From Flavobacterium sp. 83 (GTDB taxonomy: Bacteria; Bacteroidota; Bacteroidia; Flavobacteriales; Flavobacteriaceae): a stretch of DNA of 64,000 bases. This document shows, piece after piece, positions 52,722 to 62,455 of the stretch (its first letter is position 1; each line of letters opens with the position of its first letter). Below the pieces are notes generated by a model. The model ran no database searches. It was not told where the DNA came from and saw nothing but the letters and a program-made list of their open reading frames with translations. The position numbers were made by a program, and so were the translations under genes. The stretch is from the NCBI RefSeq assembly GCF_000744835.1, contig NZ_JQMS01000001.1:2604001-2668000 (forward strand), in the 5' to 3' direction.

Positions 52722-52729
52722 TATATTTG
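52722..52729 (+). promoter_or_regulatory. -7 box of the second AraC gene
   Basis: TATATTTG, 22 bases before the ATG at 52752. A TTTG lies 26 bases upstream, longer than the usual 19-20. Confidence 0.5.
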
Positions 52730-52751
52730 TGTTGTAATTAAAAGAATTGTT

Positions 52752-53648
52752 ATGGATTCCATTATTAAAGTTGAAAAAATTTCTCAATATAATGCATTAA
52801 AGGATATTGAAACAAAACATCCATTGATTAGTGTTTTTGATAATACAAATACCAAAAACTTACCTAATCATTGCAAAATGCATTTTGGTTTTTATGCAAT
52901 TTTTTTAAAAGCTGGGAATTGTGGTGAATTGAAATATGGTAGAAATACTTATGATTATGATGATGGAACACTGGTTTTTATTAGCCCAGGACAAGTTATT
53001 GAAATCAATAATGAAGATAATTATCAACCTACTGGTTTAGCATTACTTTTTCATCCTGATTTAATAAAAGGAACTGCTCTTGGTAAACAGATGAGTCAAT
53101 ATTCATTTTTTTCGTATGATTCAAATGAAGCATTGCATTTGTCTTTGAAAGAGCAACAAATCATTAAAGATTTATTTAGCAAATTGGAGTATGAATTGGA
53201 TCAGTCTATTGATAAACACAGCAAAAGTATTATGACTAATAATATCGAATTACTATTAAATTATTGTATTCGATTTTATGATAGGCAATTTATCACCAGA
53301 GAAAATATAAACACGGATATTCTATCCAAATTTGAAAACTTATTGAATGATTATTTCCTGTCAGATACCACCCAAGATTTAGGGTTGCCTTCTGTTGGAT
53401 ATTTTGCGGATCGTTTGCATCTTTCTCCAAACTATTTTGGGGATTTAATTAAAAAAGAGACGGGAAAATCAGCACAGGAACACATGCAATTAAAATTAAT
53501 TGATGTTGCCAAGGAAAAGATTTTCGATCCTGAAAAATCAATTAGTCAGATCGCTTTTGAACTTGGTTTTAAATACCCTCAGCATTTTAATCGCATGTTT
53601 AAAAAGAGTACTGGCTTTACGCCAAATGAATATAGGATGATGAATTGA
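52752..53648 (+). CDS. AraC-family transcriptional regulator
   Basis: The start MDSIIKVEKISQY at 52752 is chosen because upstream codons run through the promoter. The 298-residue product has an N-terminal cupin-like sensing domain and a C-terminal AraC DNA-binding domain ending KYPQHFNRMFKKSTGFTPNEYR (in pieces). It reads divergently from the SDR gene, its likely target. Confidence 0.9.
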   Translation: MDSIIKVEKISQYNALKDIETKHPLISVFDNTNTKNLPNHCKMHFGFYAIFLKAGNCGELKYGRNTYDYDDGTLVFISPGQVIEINNEDNYQPTGLALLFHPDLIKGTALGKQMSQYSFFSYDSNEALHLSLKEQQIIKDLFSKLEYELDQSIDKHSKSIMTNNIELLLNYCIRFYDRQFITRENINTDILSKFENLLNDYFLSDTTQDLGLPSVGYFADRLHLSPNYFGDLIKKETGKSAQEHMQLKLIDVAKEKIFDPEKSISQIAFELGFKYPQHFNRMFKKSTGFTPNEYRMMN

Positions 53649-53726
53649 AATAGTATTTATTATAATTTTATTTTGATAGTATCCCAAAAAGTGTATGTGT
53701 CCTATTTTTTATGATACTACCTAAAA

Positions 53727-53758
53727 AAAAGAGAGAACCAATTTTGGTTCTCTCTTTT
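53727..53758. terminator. Terminator between the AraC gene and the secreted-protein gene
   Basis: Stem AAAAGAGAGAACCAA/TTGGTTCTCTCTTTT with a tight loop; works on either strand for the two convergent genes. Confidence 0.82.
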
Positions 53759-53777
53759 AGTATGATATTATAGAGTA

Positions 53778-54311
53778 TTAGTGTCTTCCATGTCCATTAC
53801 CATTTCCGTGCCCATTACCTTCATTACCTCTTCGGTTGTCGTTGTTTCCATGATTATCGTGTCCTCTTCGGTTGTCGTATTCTCGGTGATTATCATTACC
53901 TCTTCTGTTTTCATATTCTCTGCGATTATTGTTATAACCTACATTTCTTTGCTCATTACCACGGTAACCTCTGTAATATCTTGATCTGTCATTATTAAAG
54001 TTTCTGTAAGGTCTTGAACCATGATAATCATTTAAGACTACTTTGTAGCCACTATACAAATCGTAATTTCTATATTGTCTTGGTAAATATCTGGATCTAA
54101 TCCATCTTTCATCTCCAAAATAAATAAATTGAGTTGCTCTTACATCATAATAGGCTTCAACATCTGGTAGATAATAATACTCAGCTTCAGCATATCCTGA
54201 AGGACCCCAATCTGGCCGTGTGCCAATGTTTAAACTTACTGAAACTTGTGCATGTATTGTACTGGATGCAAAAAGTATAATTCCTAGGGCGATTAATTTT
54301 AATGTTCTCAT
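53778..54311 (-). CDS. Secreted protein with an Asn/Arg/Gly/His-rich low-complexity tail (paralogue A)
   Basis: A 177-residue protein. An N-terminal signal peptide ends near IHAQ. The core (about 23-110) with WGPSGY, YYYLPDVEAYYD and FIYFGDERWIRSRYLP is shared with its neighbour at 54483. The tail (about 110-177) is low complexity, with repeats such as ENRRGND, NHREYDN and GHGNGNGHGRH. It may be extracytoplasmic. Function unknown. Confidence 0.78.
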   Translation of the reverse strand: MRTLKLIALGIILFASSTIHAQVSVSLNIGTRPDWGPSGYAEAEYYYLPDVEAYYDVRATQFIYFGDERWIRSRYLPRQYRNYDLYSGYKVVLNDYHGSRPYRNFNNDRSRYYRGYRGNEQRNVGYNNNRREYENRRGNDNHREYDNRRGHDNHGNNDNRRGNEGNGHGNGNGHGRH

Positions 54312-54432
54312 TTTTCAAATATTTAATTAGCTATAATTTTATATAAACTCATTTGTTGTTACTTTTTAGTTAAGCCAACAACTGTGCCAATATAATTTTT
54401 TTAACATTTAATTAAGGATTGATAGTAAAAAT

Positions 54433-54458
54433 AAAGAGAAGCGGTAAAGCTTCTCTTT
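54433..54458 (-). terminator. Terminator after the second secreted-protein paralogue
   Basis: Stem AAAGAGAAGC/GCTTCTCTTT (54433-54442/54449-54458) with a six-base loop, 25 bases beyond the end of the 54483 gene. Confidence 0.72.
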
Positions 54459-54482
54459 TGGTTCTTTTATTTTAATTCAGTT

Positions 54483-54986
54483 TTAATGTTTTCCATTTCC
54501 ATGGCCATTATTTCCTTTTTCATGACCACTATTTCCTCCACCATGGTTTTCATTACCACGATTACCATTATTACCGATATTTTTATATGCTTTATTGTTG
54601 TTTTTCCCTTTGCCTATTGCTCTTTGAGGAGCACCATGGTATCCTTTGTAATATTTCGCTTTATGATTTTTAAAGTTACTGTAGGGTCTTGAGCCATGAT
54701 AATCATTTAATACAACTTTATATCCATTGTACAGATCATAGTTTCTGTATTGTACTGGTAGGTATCTTGAACGAATCCATCTTCCTCCATTAAAATAAAT
54801 AAACTGGGTTGCTCTTATGTCGTAATAAGCTTCTACATCAGGTAAGTAATAATAATCGACATTAGAATATCCTGACGGACCCCATGAGGGAGGTGTACCT
54901 ATATTTACATTTACTGAAACTTGTGCGTGTATCGAACTTGTTACTAAAAGGATTATCCCTACCGCAATTAATTTTAATGTTTTCAT
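54483..54986 (-). CDS. Secreted protein with a low-complexity tail (paralogue B)
   Basis: A 167-residue paralogue of the 53778 gene, sharing the signal peptide (KLIAVGIILLVTSSIHAQ), WGPSGYSNVDYYYLPDVEAYYD (in pieces) and FIYFNGGRWIRSRYLP. The tail differs: more Lys, Asn, Gly and His (GKGKNNNKAYKN, ENHGGGNSGHEKGN). The pair looks like a tandem duplication with divergence in the tail. Function unknown. Confidence 0.78.
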   Translation of the reverse strand: MKTLKLIAVGIILLVTSSIHAQVSVNVNIGTPPSWGPSGYSNVDYYYLPDVEAYYDIRATQFIYFNGGRWIRSRYLPVQYRNYDLYNGYKVVLNDYHGSRPYSNFKNHKAKYYKGYHGAPQRAIGKGKNNNKAYKNIGNNGNRGNENHGGGNSGHEKGNNGHGNGKH

Positions 54987-55110
54987 TCTTCAAATATTTA
55001 ATTAATAATTATTTTGTATTCACTATTTATGTCAATACTTTATCTGTAAATCCAAGAACTATGCCAGTAGAAAGAGGTTAACATATTAATGGGTTTTAGT
55101 TTTCATAAAA

Positions 55111-55136
55111 AAAGAGAAGTTTTCTAGCTTCTCTTT
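55111..55136 (-). terminator. Terminator after the 105-residue membrane protein gene
   Basis: AAAGAGAAG (55111-55119)/CTTCTCTTT (55128-55136), loop of eight; lies 22 bases after the gene end at 55158. Confidence 0.72.
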
Positions 55137-55157
55137 AAATTTATTTTGGAAACCGGA

Positions 55158-55475
55158 TTACAATAAAAGAATCAATAAAAGGATAACGATTATAATTGCA
55201 CCAACAGATAAATAAACACCATTTCCTGTAGATCTTAACTCAGCATTAATTGCACGAACTTCTTTACGAAGAGCTTTTTTCTCTGATGATTTCATGGATG
55301 ATTTATCCATTGCTTTGATTTCATCTAAACGAGAAAGCATTTTTTTAACGTTTTCTGGAATTTCTTTTGTATTGCTTGTTACTGTAGTTAGATTTTTTTC
55401 AGCAGCAAAAGTAGTTGTTGGAACAAAAGTTAATGACAATACCATCATCATTAAATAGAAGGAAATTTTTTTCAT
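55158..55475 (-). CDS. Small exported membrane-anchored protein
   Basis: The start MKKISFYLMMM at 55475 gives a normal signal peptide (ending TTTFAA); an upstream ATG is not needed. The 105-residue product has a charged helical middle (MLSRLDEIKAMDKSS and KKALRKEVRAINAEL) and a C-terminal TM helix (LSVGAIIIVILLLILLL). Similar proteins are widespread in Flavobacterium, as I recall, and of unknown role. Confidence 0.8.
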   Translation of the reverse strand: MKKISFYLMMMVLSLTFVPTTTFAAEKNLTTVTSNTKEIPENVKKMLSRLDEIKAMDKSSMKSSEKKALRKEVRAINAELRSTGNGVYLSVGAIIIVILLLILLL

Positions 55476-55644
55476 CTTGTTTTTTTTAGGATTAGTTATA
55501 TGTTTTATTATTAATGTAAAGATAAAATGATCCTCCAAGATAGTACTTATACAATTTTTGCTTAAAATTATATAATTCACACCTTATCATAAAATATTGA
55601 ATTTTATGCAATGTATTTTAAAATAGAATAATAAAAAGTTTATT

Positions 55645-57465
55645 TTATTTATAAATAACAGTTCGAGGTTTAGCTAATTCAAAATCCTGAAATCCAAAAT
55701 CAGTAGTTTCAAAAGAATTAGTTTTGAATACATTTTCTCCTATATCTGGAATTGATGGGTAATAGGAAAGTGATATTTGGAAAGAACTAAAAACTAAATA
55801 ATCATTATTTATAATAAAACCAATTCCAATTTTTGAATATGTTTTACTTTCACCAAGTCCCTTTTGTGGATTCCCAAGCATAGCAATTGAATAGTTAAAA
55901 TAAGGATTTATACGAAATCCCCATAAATCCCATGGTGAATATGATTGAGTTTGTAAAGTCAAAATGGCTTTTTGTGTGCCATATTCAGCGCTCGTAAAAC
56001 CGATTAGTCCATTATTTTCATTAATTGATAACTTATCTCCAATAGAGTTCAATCGGTTTATCCCTAAAATGAGTTGTGGCTTAACAAACTGTCTTACTTT
56101 CCATTTCCCAATAGTAATCAAATTAGTGAAATAATTTGCCTGAAAAGAAAAAGCAGTTTGGTTTGTTGTTGATTTATCAAAAAAAGAACCTATTTCTATA
56201 TTGGTGCTTAAAAAGCCCCATTTATAAAAATTTCCAAATGCTGCTCTGCCACCCAGATAAAAACGACCAATATTGTTTTTATATTGATATCCCCCGGTTA
56301 TTCCATAAATTTTTCCAATAGGTACATCCTCTATAATTCCATTTTTAAAAATGTATTTGTCTTCAACAAATAGTCGTGAAGTGACACCGATTCCAGTAAG
56401 AAAAAATTTCTCTCCAGAATAGAAATTAATTGGATCATATGCCATTGTAGGACTTTCTATGTATTTTACATTTAAAAATCGGCCTGATAATATTAAATTT
56501 GTGGTTCTGTCTCCCTCAGTATTTCCATTAAATATTTTAAAAGCGTGTCCCGCCCATATATCTTGTGAATTGTATTTAAAATTTTGTTTGGCATATATCA
56601 AATTGGAATCCTGAAGTGTATCTTTTCTAAATTGCTGATCTAGGTAAATTCCAGCGGCCCATTTTGTAAAAGGCGAATAAAAAGGACGATCAATATTCAC
56701 ACTTTTGCCATAATAATTATCCAAATCTATTTGATAATTAAAAGTAGTCTTGATAAACGTATTCTTGATGTTGGGAATACTATAGGTCAAACTATACGCT
56801 TTTTTGCCATCGCTGAATCTGGTTTTATATTTATTATCAATTTCATGCCCAGATCCCAAAAAATTTCGTTCGTTTAATTCAAAAGTAGCTCTCGAATTAG
56901 AAACAGATCCTTTAGGAATAATACTCCAAGTATCTAATACTCGAATATAAACATCAACTGAATCAGGATTGTTTTTAATTAATTGAGGCGTTATACTAAC
57001 CCTGCTAACGAATCTTTGGGTTCTAATTAAACGTTCTGATTCTTTTACTAATAAGGAATCTAGCGGTTCATTTTCTCTTATCAGTAATAAGTTTCGAATC
57101 GCCAGTCTATTTGTCTTAATGTGTATTCTATTTCCGCTTCTTTCTGCCCAATTTCTAGCTTCTTTTGTAGAATCAATTTCGGAAAATCCAAAAGGATCAA
57201 GTGTAGTAATGTTTATATTTCTAATGGTTCTGCCTTCAAAAGCAAGGTATTTTTTGTGGATTACTTTTTTCTTTTTAGTTTTTACATTAACGGGTTCAAA
57301 AATTAAATGGTGCAACATTTTAGTGAACTTTCTTTTTTTGGAATAGGTTTGAATATCCTTGTACACTTCAGAAGAATCTTTTTTAGGCTTATTTACCTGA
57401 GAAAAAGAAACCTGAGAATAACAGAGTAAAGAAAAAATTAAAATCAATTTTTGTTTTTGTAGCAT
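55645..57465 (-). CDS. Outer-membrane beta-barrel protein with a POTRA-like N-terminus
   Basis: A 606-residue secreted protein. The signal peptide (LLCYSQVSFSQ) is followed by POTRA-like units: FEGRTIRNINITTLDPFGF and LRIRTQRFVSRVSITP-like sequences, then a long alternating beta region (about 190-600) typical of a BamA/TamA-like or surface-antigen-like outer-membrane barrel. Ends with the aromatic-containing FELAKPRTVIYK. Role in outer-membrane biogenesis is possible; exact function unknown. Confidence 0.78.
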   Translation of the reverse strand: MLQKQKLILIFSLLCYSQVSFSQVNKPKKDSSEVYKDIQTYSKKRKFTKMLHHLIFEPVNVKTKKKKVIHKKYLAFEGRTIRNINITTLDPFGFSEIDSTKEARNWAERSGNRIHIKTNRLAIRNLLLIRENEPLDSLLVKESERLIRTQRFVSRVSITPQLIKNNPDSVDVYIRVLDTWSIIPKGSVSNSRATFELNERNFLGSGHEIDNKYKTRFSDGKKAYSLTYSIPNIKNTFIKTTFNYQIDLDNYYGKSVNIDRPFYSPFTKWAAGIYLDQQFRKDTLQDSNLIYAKQNFKYNSQDIWAGHAFKIFNGNTEGDRTTNLILSGRFLNVKYIESPTMAYDPINFYSGEKFFLTGIGVTSRLFVEDKYIFKNGIIEDVPIGKIYGITGGYQYKNNIGRFYLGGRAAFGNFYKWGFLSTNIEIGSFFDKSTTNQTAFSFQANYFTNLITIGKWKVRQFVKPQLILGINRLNSIGDKLSINENNGLIGFTSAEYGTQKAILTLQTQSYSPWDLWGFRINPYFNYSIAMLGNPQKGLGESKTYSKIGIGFIINNDYLVFSSFQISLSYYPSIPDIGENVFKTNSFETTDFGFQDFELAKPRTVIYK

Positions 57466-57507
57466 CTTAAAAAAATTAAATTTAAAATAGATTTTAAATT
57501 TAAGCGC

Positions 57508-58719
57508 CTAGTTTTCAGTCCGATTTATATCAGATTCTGTAGTTGTTTCTGTGGTTGTTTCCGTAAATACCGGAACTGCAATATCTGTTTTAATTATGAT
57601 TGTTTCTGTTGATGAATCTGAATCAAAAAGTGGTAATTTTATATTGCGCCACGTATAGGTTTTGGGTAAATGATCCCCCATTAAATAGCCCCAAGGTTCT
57701 AAGGATTCAATTCTGTCAAAAATTGCTTTTAAAATCGCTAATAGCGGTATGGCTAAAAACATTCCTGAAATTCCAGCAATTGCGCCTCCAATAATAATTC
57801 CAATTATCGAAACAAAAGCATTTATTTCAACTTTAGAACTCACAATCATAGGAACAAGTATATTATTGTCTATCAATTGAACAACTATATTTACTACAAC
57901 AACACCAAGCATAATAGATAAATCCGGTGTACCTGTCAGAGAAGCTACAATACTCAATACTCCTGCAAAAAGAATTCCTATATAGGGAATGAGATTAAGA
58001 ATACCAGTAATAATTCCTAATAGGATAGCATATTTAAGTCCAATTAACATAAACCCTAAAGTTGTTAATATAGAAACGACAATCATTTCGAGAATTAAAC
58101 CAATGATGTAGCTTTTTACTGCTACTTTAATTTGATTTAAAATATCTTTCAGTTGTGTATGATATTCTTTTCTAACGAGTTTAGCGAAAAATAACATGAA
58201 ATGAGTTCGGTATAAAAGAATTAAAAAGATATATATAGGAATCAGAATTAAATTTAGTAATGTGTCGGTAAAGGATAATAAAGTAGTACCAATTATTTCC
58301 TTCCCTTTTTCCATCGAGTCCTTAGTGGCGCTGTCAAGATATTTATTTTGTTCTCTGGAGCTTATTTGAAAATTCTCTTTTACAAAATGCTGAATATGAT
58401 CGAAATGAATATTGAAATTCTTTTCTATTTTGTCAAAATCATCTGTGATAGTACTTATTTGAAAAGATAAGAATATAAGGATACCTACAATCACCAATAC
58501 AAAAAAAAGTACAGTAATCATTACTGCCAAAACATGGGGGAACCGTAATTTATTTTTAAAAAACAGCACTATGGGACCTAATAATATGGCAAACAAAAAC
58601 GACATTAATATAGGAATTAATACGTCTTGACCAATGTAAAAAATATAAGTGATACTTATTAAACTTAATAAAACTAATGCAAACTTTGCATAGAAAGGTA
58701 GTTTTATGATTTCGTTCAT
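57508..58719 (-). CDS. AI-2E family (PerM/YdiK-like) membrane transporter
   Basis: A 403-residue protein with about eight TM helices. The family's PFAM features are visible: KNKLRFPHVLAVMITVLFFVLVIVGI in the N-terminal half and GLKYAILLGIITGILNLIPYIG and GTPDLSIMLGVVVVNIVVQLIDNNILVPMIV in the C-terminal half (split for length). The family name refers to the E. coli TqsA; most members have other or unknown substrates. Confidence 0.88.
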   Translation of the reverse strand: MNEIIKLPFYAKFALVLLSLISITYIFYIGQDVLIPILMSFLFAILLGPIVLFFKNKLRFPHVLAVMITVLFFVLVIVGILIFLSFQISTITDDFDKIEKNFNIHFDHIQHFVKENFQISSREQNKYLDSATKDSMEKGKEIIGTTLLSFTDTLLNLILIPIYIFLILLYRTHFMLFFAKLVRKEYHTQLKDILNQIKVAVKSYIIGLILEMIVVSILTTLGFMLIGLKYAILLGIITGILNLIPYIGILFAGVLSIVASLTGTPDLSIMLGVVVVNIVVQLIDNNILVPMIVSSKVEINAFVSIIGIIIGGAIAGISGMFLAIPLLAILKAIFDRIESLEPWGYLMGDHLPKTYTWRNIKLPLFDSDSSTETIIIKTDIAVPVFTETTTETTTESDINRTEN

Positions 58720-58887
58720 ATTTTAGTTTTTATAGATGTTGAAACTATTTCTAAATTTTACAAGCAAATTTGGTAGAATAAAAAATCTAAAGCGTTATAG
58801 ATTTTCTTAAAATAGTTATATAATTTACACTTATAAAACCATAAATTTTACGATAGAACGAATTAAACCGAAGTGTTTAAAATAAAA

Positions 58888-59418
58888 TTAATCTATAAAT
58901 TCTGTATCATCAAAATGATTTTTCATAATTGAAATTCCTTTTTGCAAAAGCAAATTATTAGGAAAGATAACCATTTCTCCCGTATGAGTTCTTAAGTAGA
59001 CATGAAAAGCCCCAATGTCTTCAATCTCAGCTTCTATTGGGAAATCTTTATCATGGATTTTTATTACATCACCAATTTTAAACGGAAAAGAAAAAAACAA
59101 TATAACACCAGATGTGATGTTACTCAATATGGACCATTGTGCAAACATGGCAACACCTACAACTGTTGTAATAGAGGAAAGTGCAATAAAAATATCTTTA
59201 GTTTGAACTCCCCATATTATTATTAAAGCACTTACTGTCAATATATTGATTAATAAGTGAATGTATTTGATGACTAAATTAGTTCTATGTTCAATAGTAT
59301 GACTCGATTTAGCATAGCGTCTTACCAGTTTTGTAGAGATAATTCGCAATGAAATTAAAAAAACTAAAACAATTCCAGTTCCAATTAGTTCTCGGGTAAA
59401 ATCATTTAAAAAAAGCAT
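58888..59418 (-). CDS. Small MscS-family mechanosensitive channel
   Basis: A 176-residue MscS-like protein, shorter than E. coli MscS (about 286). It has TM segments near 12-30, 50-70 and 75-100, a glycine-containing TM3-like helix (LSSITTVVGVAMFAQWSILSNITSG), and the MS-channel beta domain (DVIKIHDKDFPIEAEIEDIGAF). It is followed by maf 10 bases later. Confidence 0.87.
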   Translation of the reverse strand: MLFLNDFTRELIGTGIVLVFLISLRIISTKLVRRYAKSSHTIEHRTNLVIKYIHLLINILTVSALIIIWGVQTKDIFIALSSITTVVGVAMFAQWSILSNITSGVILFFSFPFKIGDVIKIHDKDFPIEAEIEDIGAFHVYLRTHTGEMVIFPNNLLLQKGISIMKNHFDDTEFID

Positions 59419-59428
59419 ATTTTAGGTT

Positions 59429-60013
59429 TTATGCTAATTTACAAAAATATTCATAAACTTTATCAGTTGGCATACCCATAACATTAGCATAAGAACCTTC
59501 AATTTTTGAAACACCTATAAAACCAATCCATTCCTGAATTCCATAAGCTCCTGCTTTGTCATACGGTTTGTAATTTTCAAGATAATATTGAATCGCTTCG
59601 TCGCTTAATTCATTAAAAGTAACTTTCGTCAGTTCATTAAGAACAGTGGTTTCTGAAGCGGTTTTGAAACAAACAGAGGTAATCACTTCATGGGTAGTAT
59701 TCGATAATGATTTTAGGATTTCAAAAGCATCCTGTTGATCTTTTGGTTTGCCCAAAGCTTTGTCATTGTGCCAAACAATAGTATCACTGGTTATTAGGAT
59801 GTCGCCGGGTTGTAATTCTCCTTCAAAAGCGCTGGCTTTTAATTCAGCCAAATAATCAGTTATTGCTGACGCTTTTAATTCAGGAGGGTAAATTTCTTCA
59901 ATTTCTTTTAACTTAATTTCAAAGTCTAAATCTAAATCTTTGAAAAATTGTTGGCGTCTTGGAGAACCTGAAGCTAGGATCAAGTTGTATTTTTTTAATT
60001 TATTTTTAAGCAT
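59429..60013 (-). CDS. Maf-family nucleotide pyrophosphatase
   Basis: A 194-residue cytoplasmic nucleotide hydrolase (dTTP/UTP-type). LASGSPRRQQFFKDL (13-27) is the Maf signature, SDTIVWHNDKALGKP is near 69-83, and YDKAGAYGIQEW follows. It overlaps the start of the UbiA gene by eight bases. Confidence 0.94.
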   Translation of the reverse strand: MLKNKLKKYNLILASGSPRRQQFFKDLDLDFEIKLKEIEEIYPPELKASAITDYLAELKASAFEGELQPGDILITSDTIVWHNDKALGKPKDQQDAFEILKSLSNTTHEVITSVCFKTASETTVLNELTKVTFNELSDEAIQYYLENYKPYDKAGAYGIQEWIGFIGVSKIEGSYANVMGMPTDKVYEYFCKLA

Positions 60014-60929
60014 TATAGTGCATATTTAAAGTTATTACAACAATGGATACAATCCCAAAGAGGAGAATCCATTTCAGTAATAAACTCAATTTTTGAAATT
60101 CGTTTTTTGTTTTGGCATTCCAAATTTTAAAAGTAAAATAAAGAAGCGGGCCTAATACTGAAAGCATTAAATAAAGTGTGGCAAACTGCAACTGAAATAG
60201 ATAATTGTTTATGTAAAAAAGTATAGCCAGAATAGGAATGAAACTTAACCCAAAAATAATTTTTGACGTTCGATTGATTCCTATTGCAATAGGTAATGTA
60301 TTCATTCCTTGACTGAAATCGCCATGTACATCTTCTAAATCTTTTACTATTTCCCTGATGAAATTAAGTATAAACGTAAACAAAGCATAGTCAAGAAGAA
60401 TAGAGAAAATAACAGCCATTTGCTGTTGATTGCCTTCATAAGTTGCTGGATATAAATCGAAAATCCCAACGATAATTACACTAAACGCAAGCAACAAAGC
60501 AATAACGGTATTCCCAATGAGTATCATTTGTTTTAGACTTGTAGCGTAAAAATACAGTGTAGCAGCAATGAGGATAAAAATAGAAGCAAAGCCCGGTTTT
60601 TGGATAACATTAGATAAATAAAAACCAATACCAACGCCAGCACAATTCAGCGCAACATATATATTATAAGCTTTTGTTTCTGAAATACTTTTGCCTACTA
60701 TTACGTTGGCAGGCTTATTTATGGTATCTGTATCTTGATCAAATATATTATTAATAACATATCCACCTGCAGCAAGCAAAACGGTAGATAGGACTAATAG
60801 TGTATATTGCCAGTCATTTAAAGCCAACGGAATATTCTGAAATTTAAAAAATCCATACCTGAAAACAAGTTGCATAAAAGCAAGCATGAGCAGATTTTGA
60901 TAACGAATTAGTTTTATAAATGGGAACAT
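60006..60929 (-). CDS. UbiA-family prenyltransferase
   Basis: A 307-residue integral membrane protein with about eight TM helices. The first prenyl-diphosphate site is NNIFDQDTDTINKP (about 61-74), and the second is KDLEDVHGD. Relatives are often named geranylgeranylglycerol-phosphate geranylgeranyltransferase, but the substrate is not clear here. It is in a conserved flavobacterial block with maf and kdsC. Confidence 0.87.
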   Translation of the reverse strand: MFPFIKLIRYQNLLMLAFMQLVFRYGFFKFQNIPLALNDWQYTLLVLSTVLLAAGGYVINNIFDQDTDTINKPANVIVGKSISETKAYNIYVALNCAGVGIGFYLSNVIQKPGFASIFILIAATLYFYATSLKQMILIGNTVIALLLAFSVIIVGIFDLYPATYEGNQQQMAVIFSILLDYALFTFILNFIREIVKDLEDVHGDFSQGMNTLPIAIGINRTSKIIFGLSFIPILAILFYINNYLFQLQFATLYLMLSVLGPLLYFTFKIWNAKTKNEFQKLSLLLKWILLFGIVSIVVITLNMHYNA

Positions 60930-60972
60930 TTATTTCATTTAAAATTTATAATTCAATATTTTAAAATAATAA

Positions 60973-61500
60973 TTAATCGTGTTTCCCGTTAAAATGCGCC
61001 ATCCATTTTCCTTGTGCTTTCATCACTTGTTCGATTACATCACGAGCGGCACCTTTTCCTCCATTTTTATGTGAAATATATCTTGAAATAGCCTTGATTT
61101 CTGGGCTTGCATCTTGCGGACAAGCAGGTAATCCGACTAATTTCATTACGTGATAATCAGGAATATCATCTCCCATATAGAGAACGTGTTCAGGATTAAT
61201 TTGATATACATCAGTATATTCATCGAATGTTTCCACTTTATTTGGTGTTCCTAAATGGATATCCGTAATTCCTAGATTTCTTAGTCGAACCCGAACGCCT
61301 TCGTTGCTTCCTCCCGAAATTATGCAAACATTATAACCGCTTTCTACAGCTGCTTTCATAGCATAACCGTCACGAATATTCATGGTTCTCAGAATTTCTC
61401 CTTCATTGGTTACAAAAACAGAACTATCAGTGAGTACGCCATCTACGTCAAATATAAACGTAGTAATATCATTCATTATTTCTTTATAACTTTTTGCCAT
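60973..61500 (-). CDS. KdsC-like HAD phosphatase
   Basis: A 175-residue HAD phosphatase without a cap, as in KdsC (3-deoxy-D-manno-octulosonate 8-phosphate phosphatase). Motif I FIFDVDGVLTDSSVF (16-30), motif II ISGGSNEG, and motif IV MGDDIPDYH are visible. It overlaps the DUF2520 gene by 17 bases. KdsC is the best guess; other small-molecule phosphatases remain possible. Confidence 0.85.
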   Translation of the reverse strand: MAKSYKEIMNDITTFIFDVDGVLTDSSVFVTNEGEILRTMNIRDGYAMKAAVESGYNVCIISGGSNEGVRVRLRNLGITDIHLGTPNKVETFDEYTDVYQINPEHVLYMGDDIPDYHVMKLVGLPACPQDASPEIKAISRYISHKNGGKGAARDVIEQVMKAQGKWMAHFNGKHD

Positions 61501-62257
61501 TATGCTGTATTGATTGTGTTAGTGTTTTATAAATTTTTAGATGATTTTCGTTCAATAAAAAGGCTTCATGCGCTTCGATAGTAGCTCTATCATTGCGTTT
61601 TGCCGGTCCTGTTTGCGCATCTTCGGGCGAAAGGATCATTATTTTCTGGGCAGTTTCGGCAATAAGAGGTTTAAGAATTTCAAATGGAACTTGATTTTCC
61701 TGGCAAATTTCACTTCCTATTTGGTATAAATGATTGGTGAAATTATTGACAAAAACTGCCGCAACGTGCAATGCTTTGCGTTGTTCTGAATTGATTGCGA
61801 AAACTTTATCAGAAATTGATTTGGCTACTTTATCCAATAATTGAAAGTCTGTTGCGTTTTCGCTTTCTAAACAAATTGGAATTGTTTTAAAATCTACTTT
61901 TTTGTTCTTAGTGAATGTTTGCAAGGGATAAAAAACGCCTTTTCTATTATTATCATTCAAAGCATTCAAGGAAACACTACCAGAAGTATGGACTACCAAA
62001 CGATTTTTGAACGGAAGTTTTGATGAAACATCGGCAATCGAATCATCTGAAACGGCTATGATACACAAATCAGCTTCTGTCAAAGCATTCCAATCATCCG
62101 TGATTTTACCGTAATCAAGTAACTGCGATACATTCGCAACCTGTCTTGAAAAGACTTGAACCAATTCGATTTCTGATCCCAAATTTTGAGAATCCTGAAA
62201 TGCCGCAATCAGATGTTGCGCTACATTTCCAGAGCCAATAATTATTACTTTAATCAT
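61484..62257 (-). CDS. Rossmann-like / DUF2520 protein
   Basis: A 257-residue dehydrogenase-like protein. The nucleotide-binding motif IIGSGNVAQHLIAAF (5-19) is clear. The C-terminal DUF2520 half shows ALHVAAVFVNNFTNHL and a late GPAKRND motif. The family resembles ketopantoate and pyrroline-carboxylate reductases, but no reaction is assigned. Confidence 0.88.
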   Translation of the reverse strand: MIKVIIIGSGNVAQHLIAAFQDSQNLGSEIELVQVFSRQVANVSQLLDYGKITDDWNALTEADLCIIAVSDDSIADVSSKLPFKNRLVVHTSGSVSLNALNDNNRKGVFYPLQTFTKNKKVDFKTIPICLESENATDFQLLDKVAKSISDKVFAINSEQRKALHVAAVFVNNFTNHLYQIGSEICQENQVPFEILKPLIAETAQKIMILSPEDAQTGPAKRNDRATIEAHEAFLLNENHLKIYKTLTQSIQHNGKKL

Positions 62258-62416
62258 TTGACAAAATTAGCAAAAAAATATTAAGAGTTTTAGTCGAATT
62301 TATCACAGGTTATAAACCGAAATTAGCAATGAAATATGCTTTTTTATCAAAAAAATGAATGCTTAATTTTGGATTAAATTAACAATTGTACGAATATAGA
62401 AGTCAACATTTTTAAG

Positions 62417-62424
62417 TACTTTTG
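62417..62424 (+). promoter_or_regulatory. -7 box of the ccsBA gene
   Basis: TACTTTTG, matching TAnnTTTG, 31 bases before the ATG at 62456. No -33 TTTG at 19-20 bases. Confidence 0.45.
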
Positions 62425-62455
62425 TCGCACTTTAATAAAACGTAATCCCTTACAA

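Noticed and set aside
54483..55081. Plus-strand ORFs near the secreted paralogues
   Set aside because: They are mirror readings of the Asn/Arg-rich tails, giving Ile/Val/Thr-rich products without starts in plausible context.
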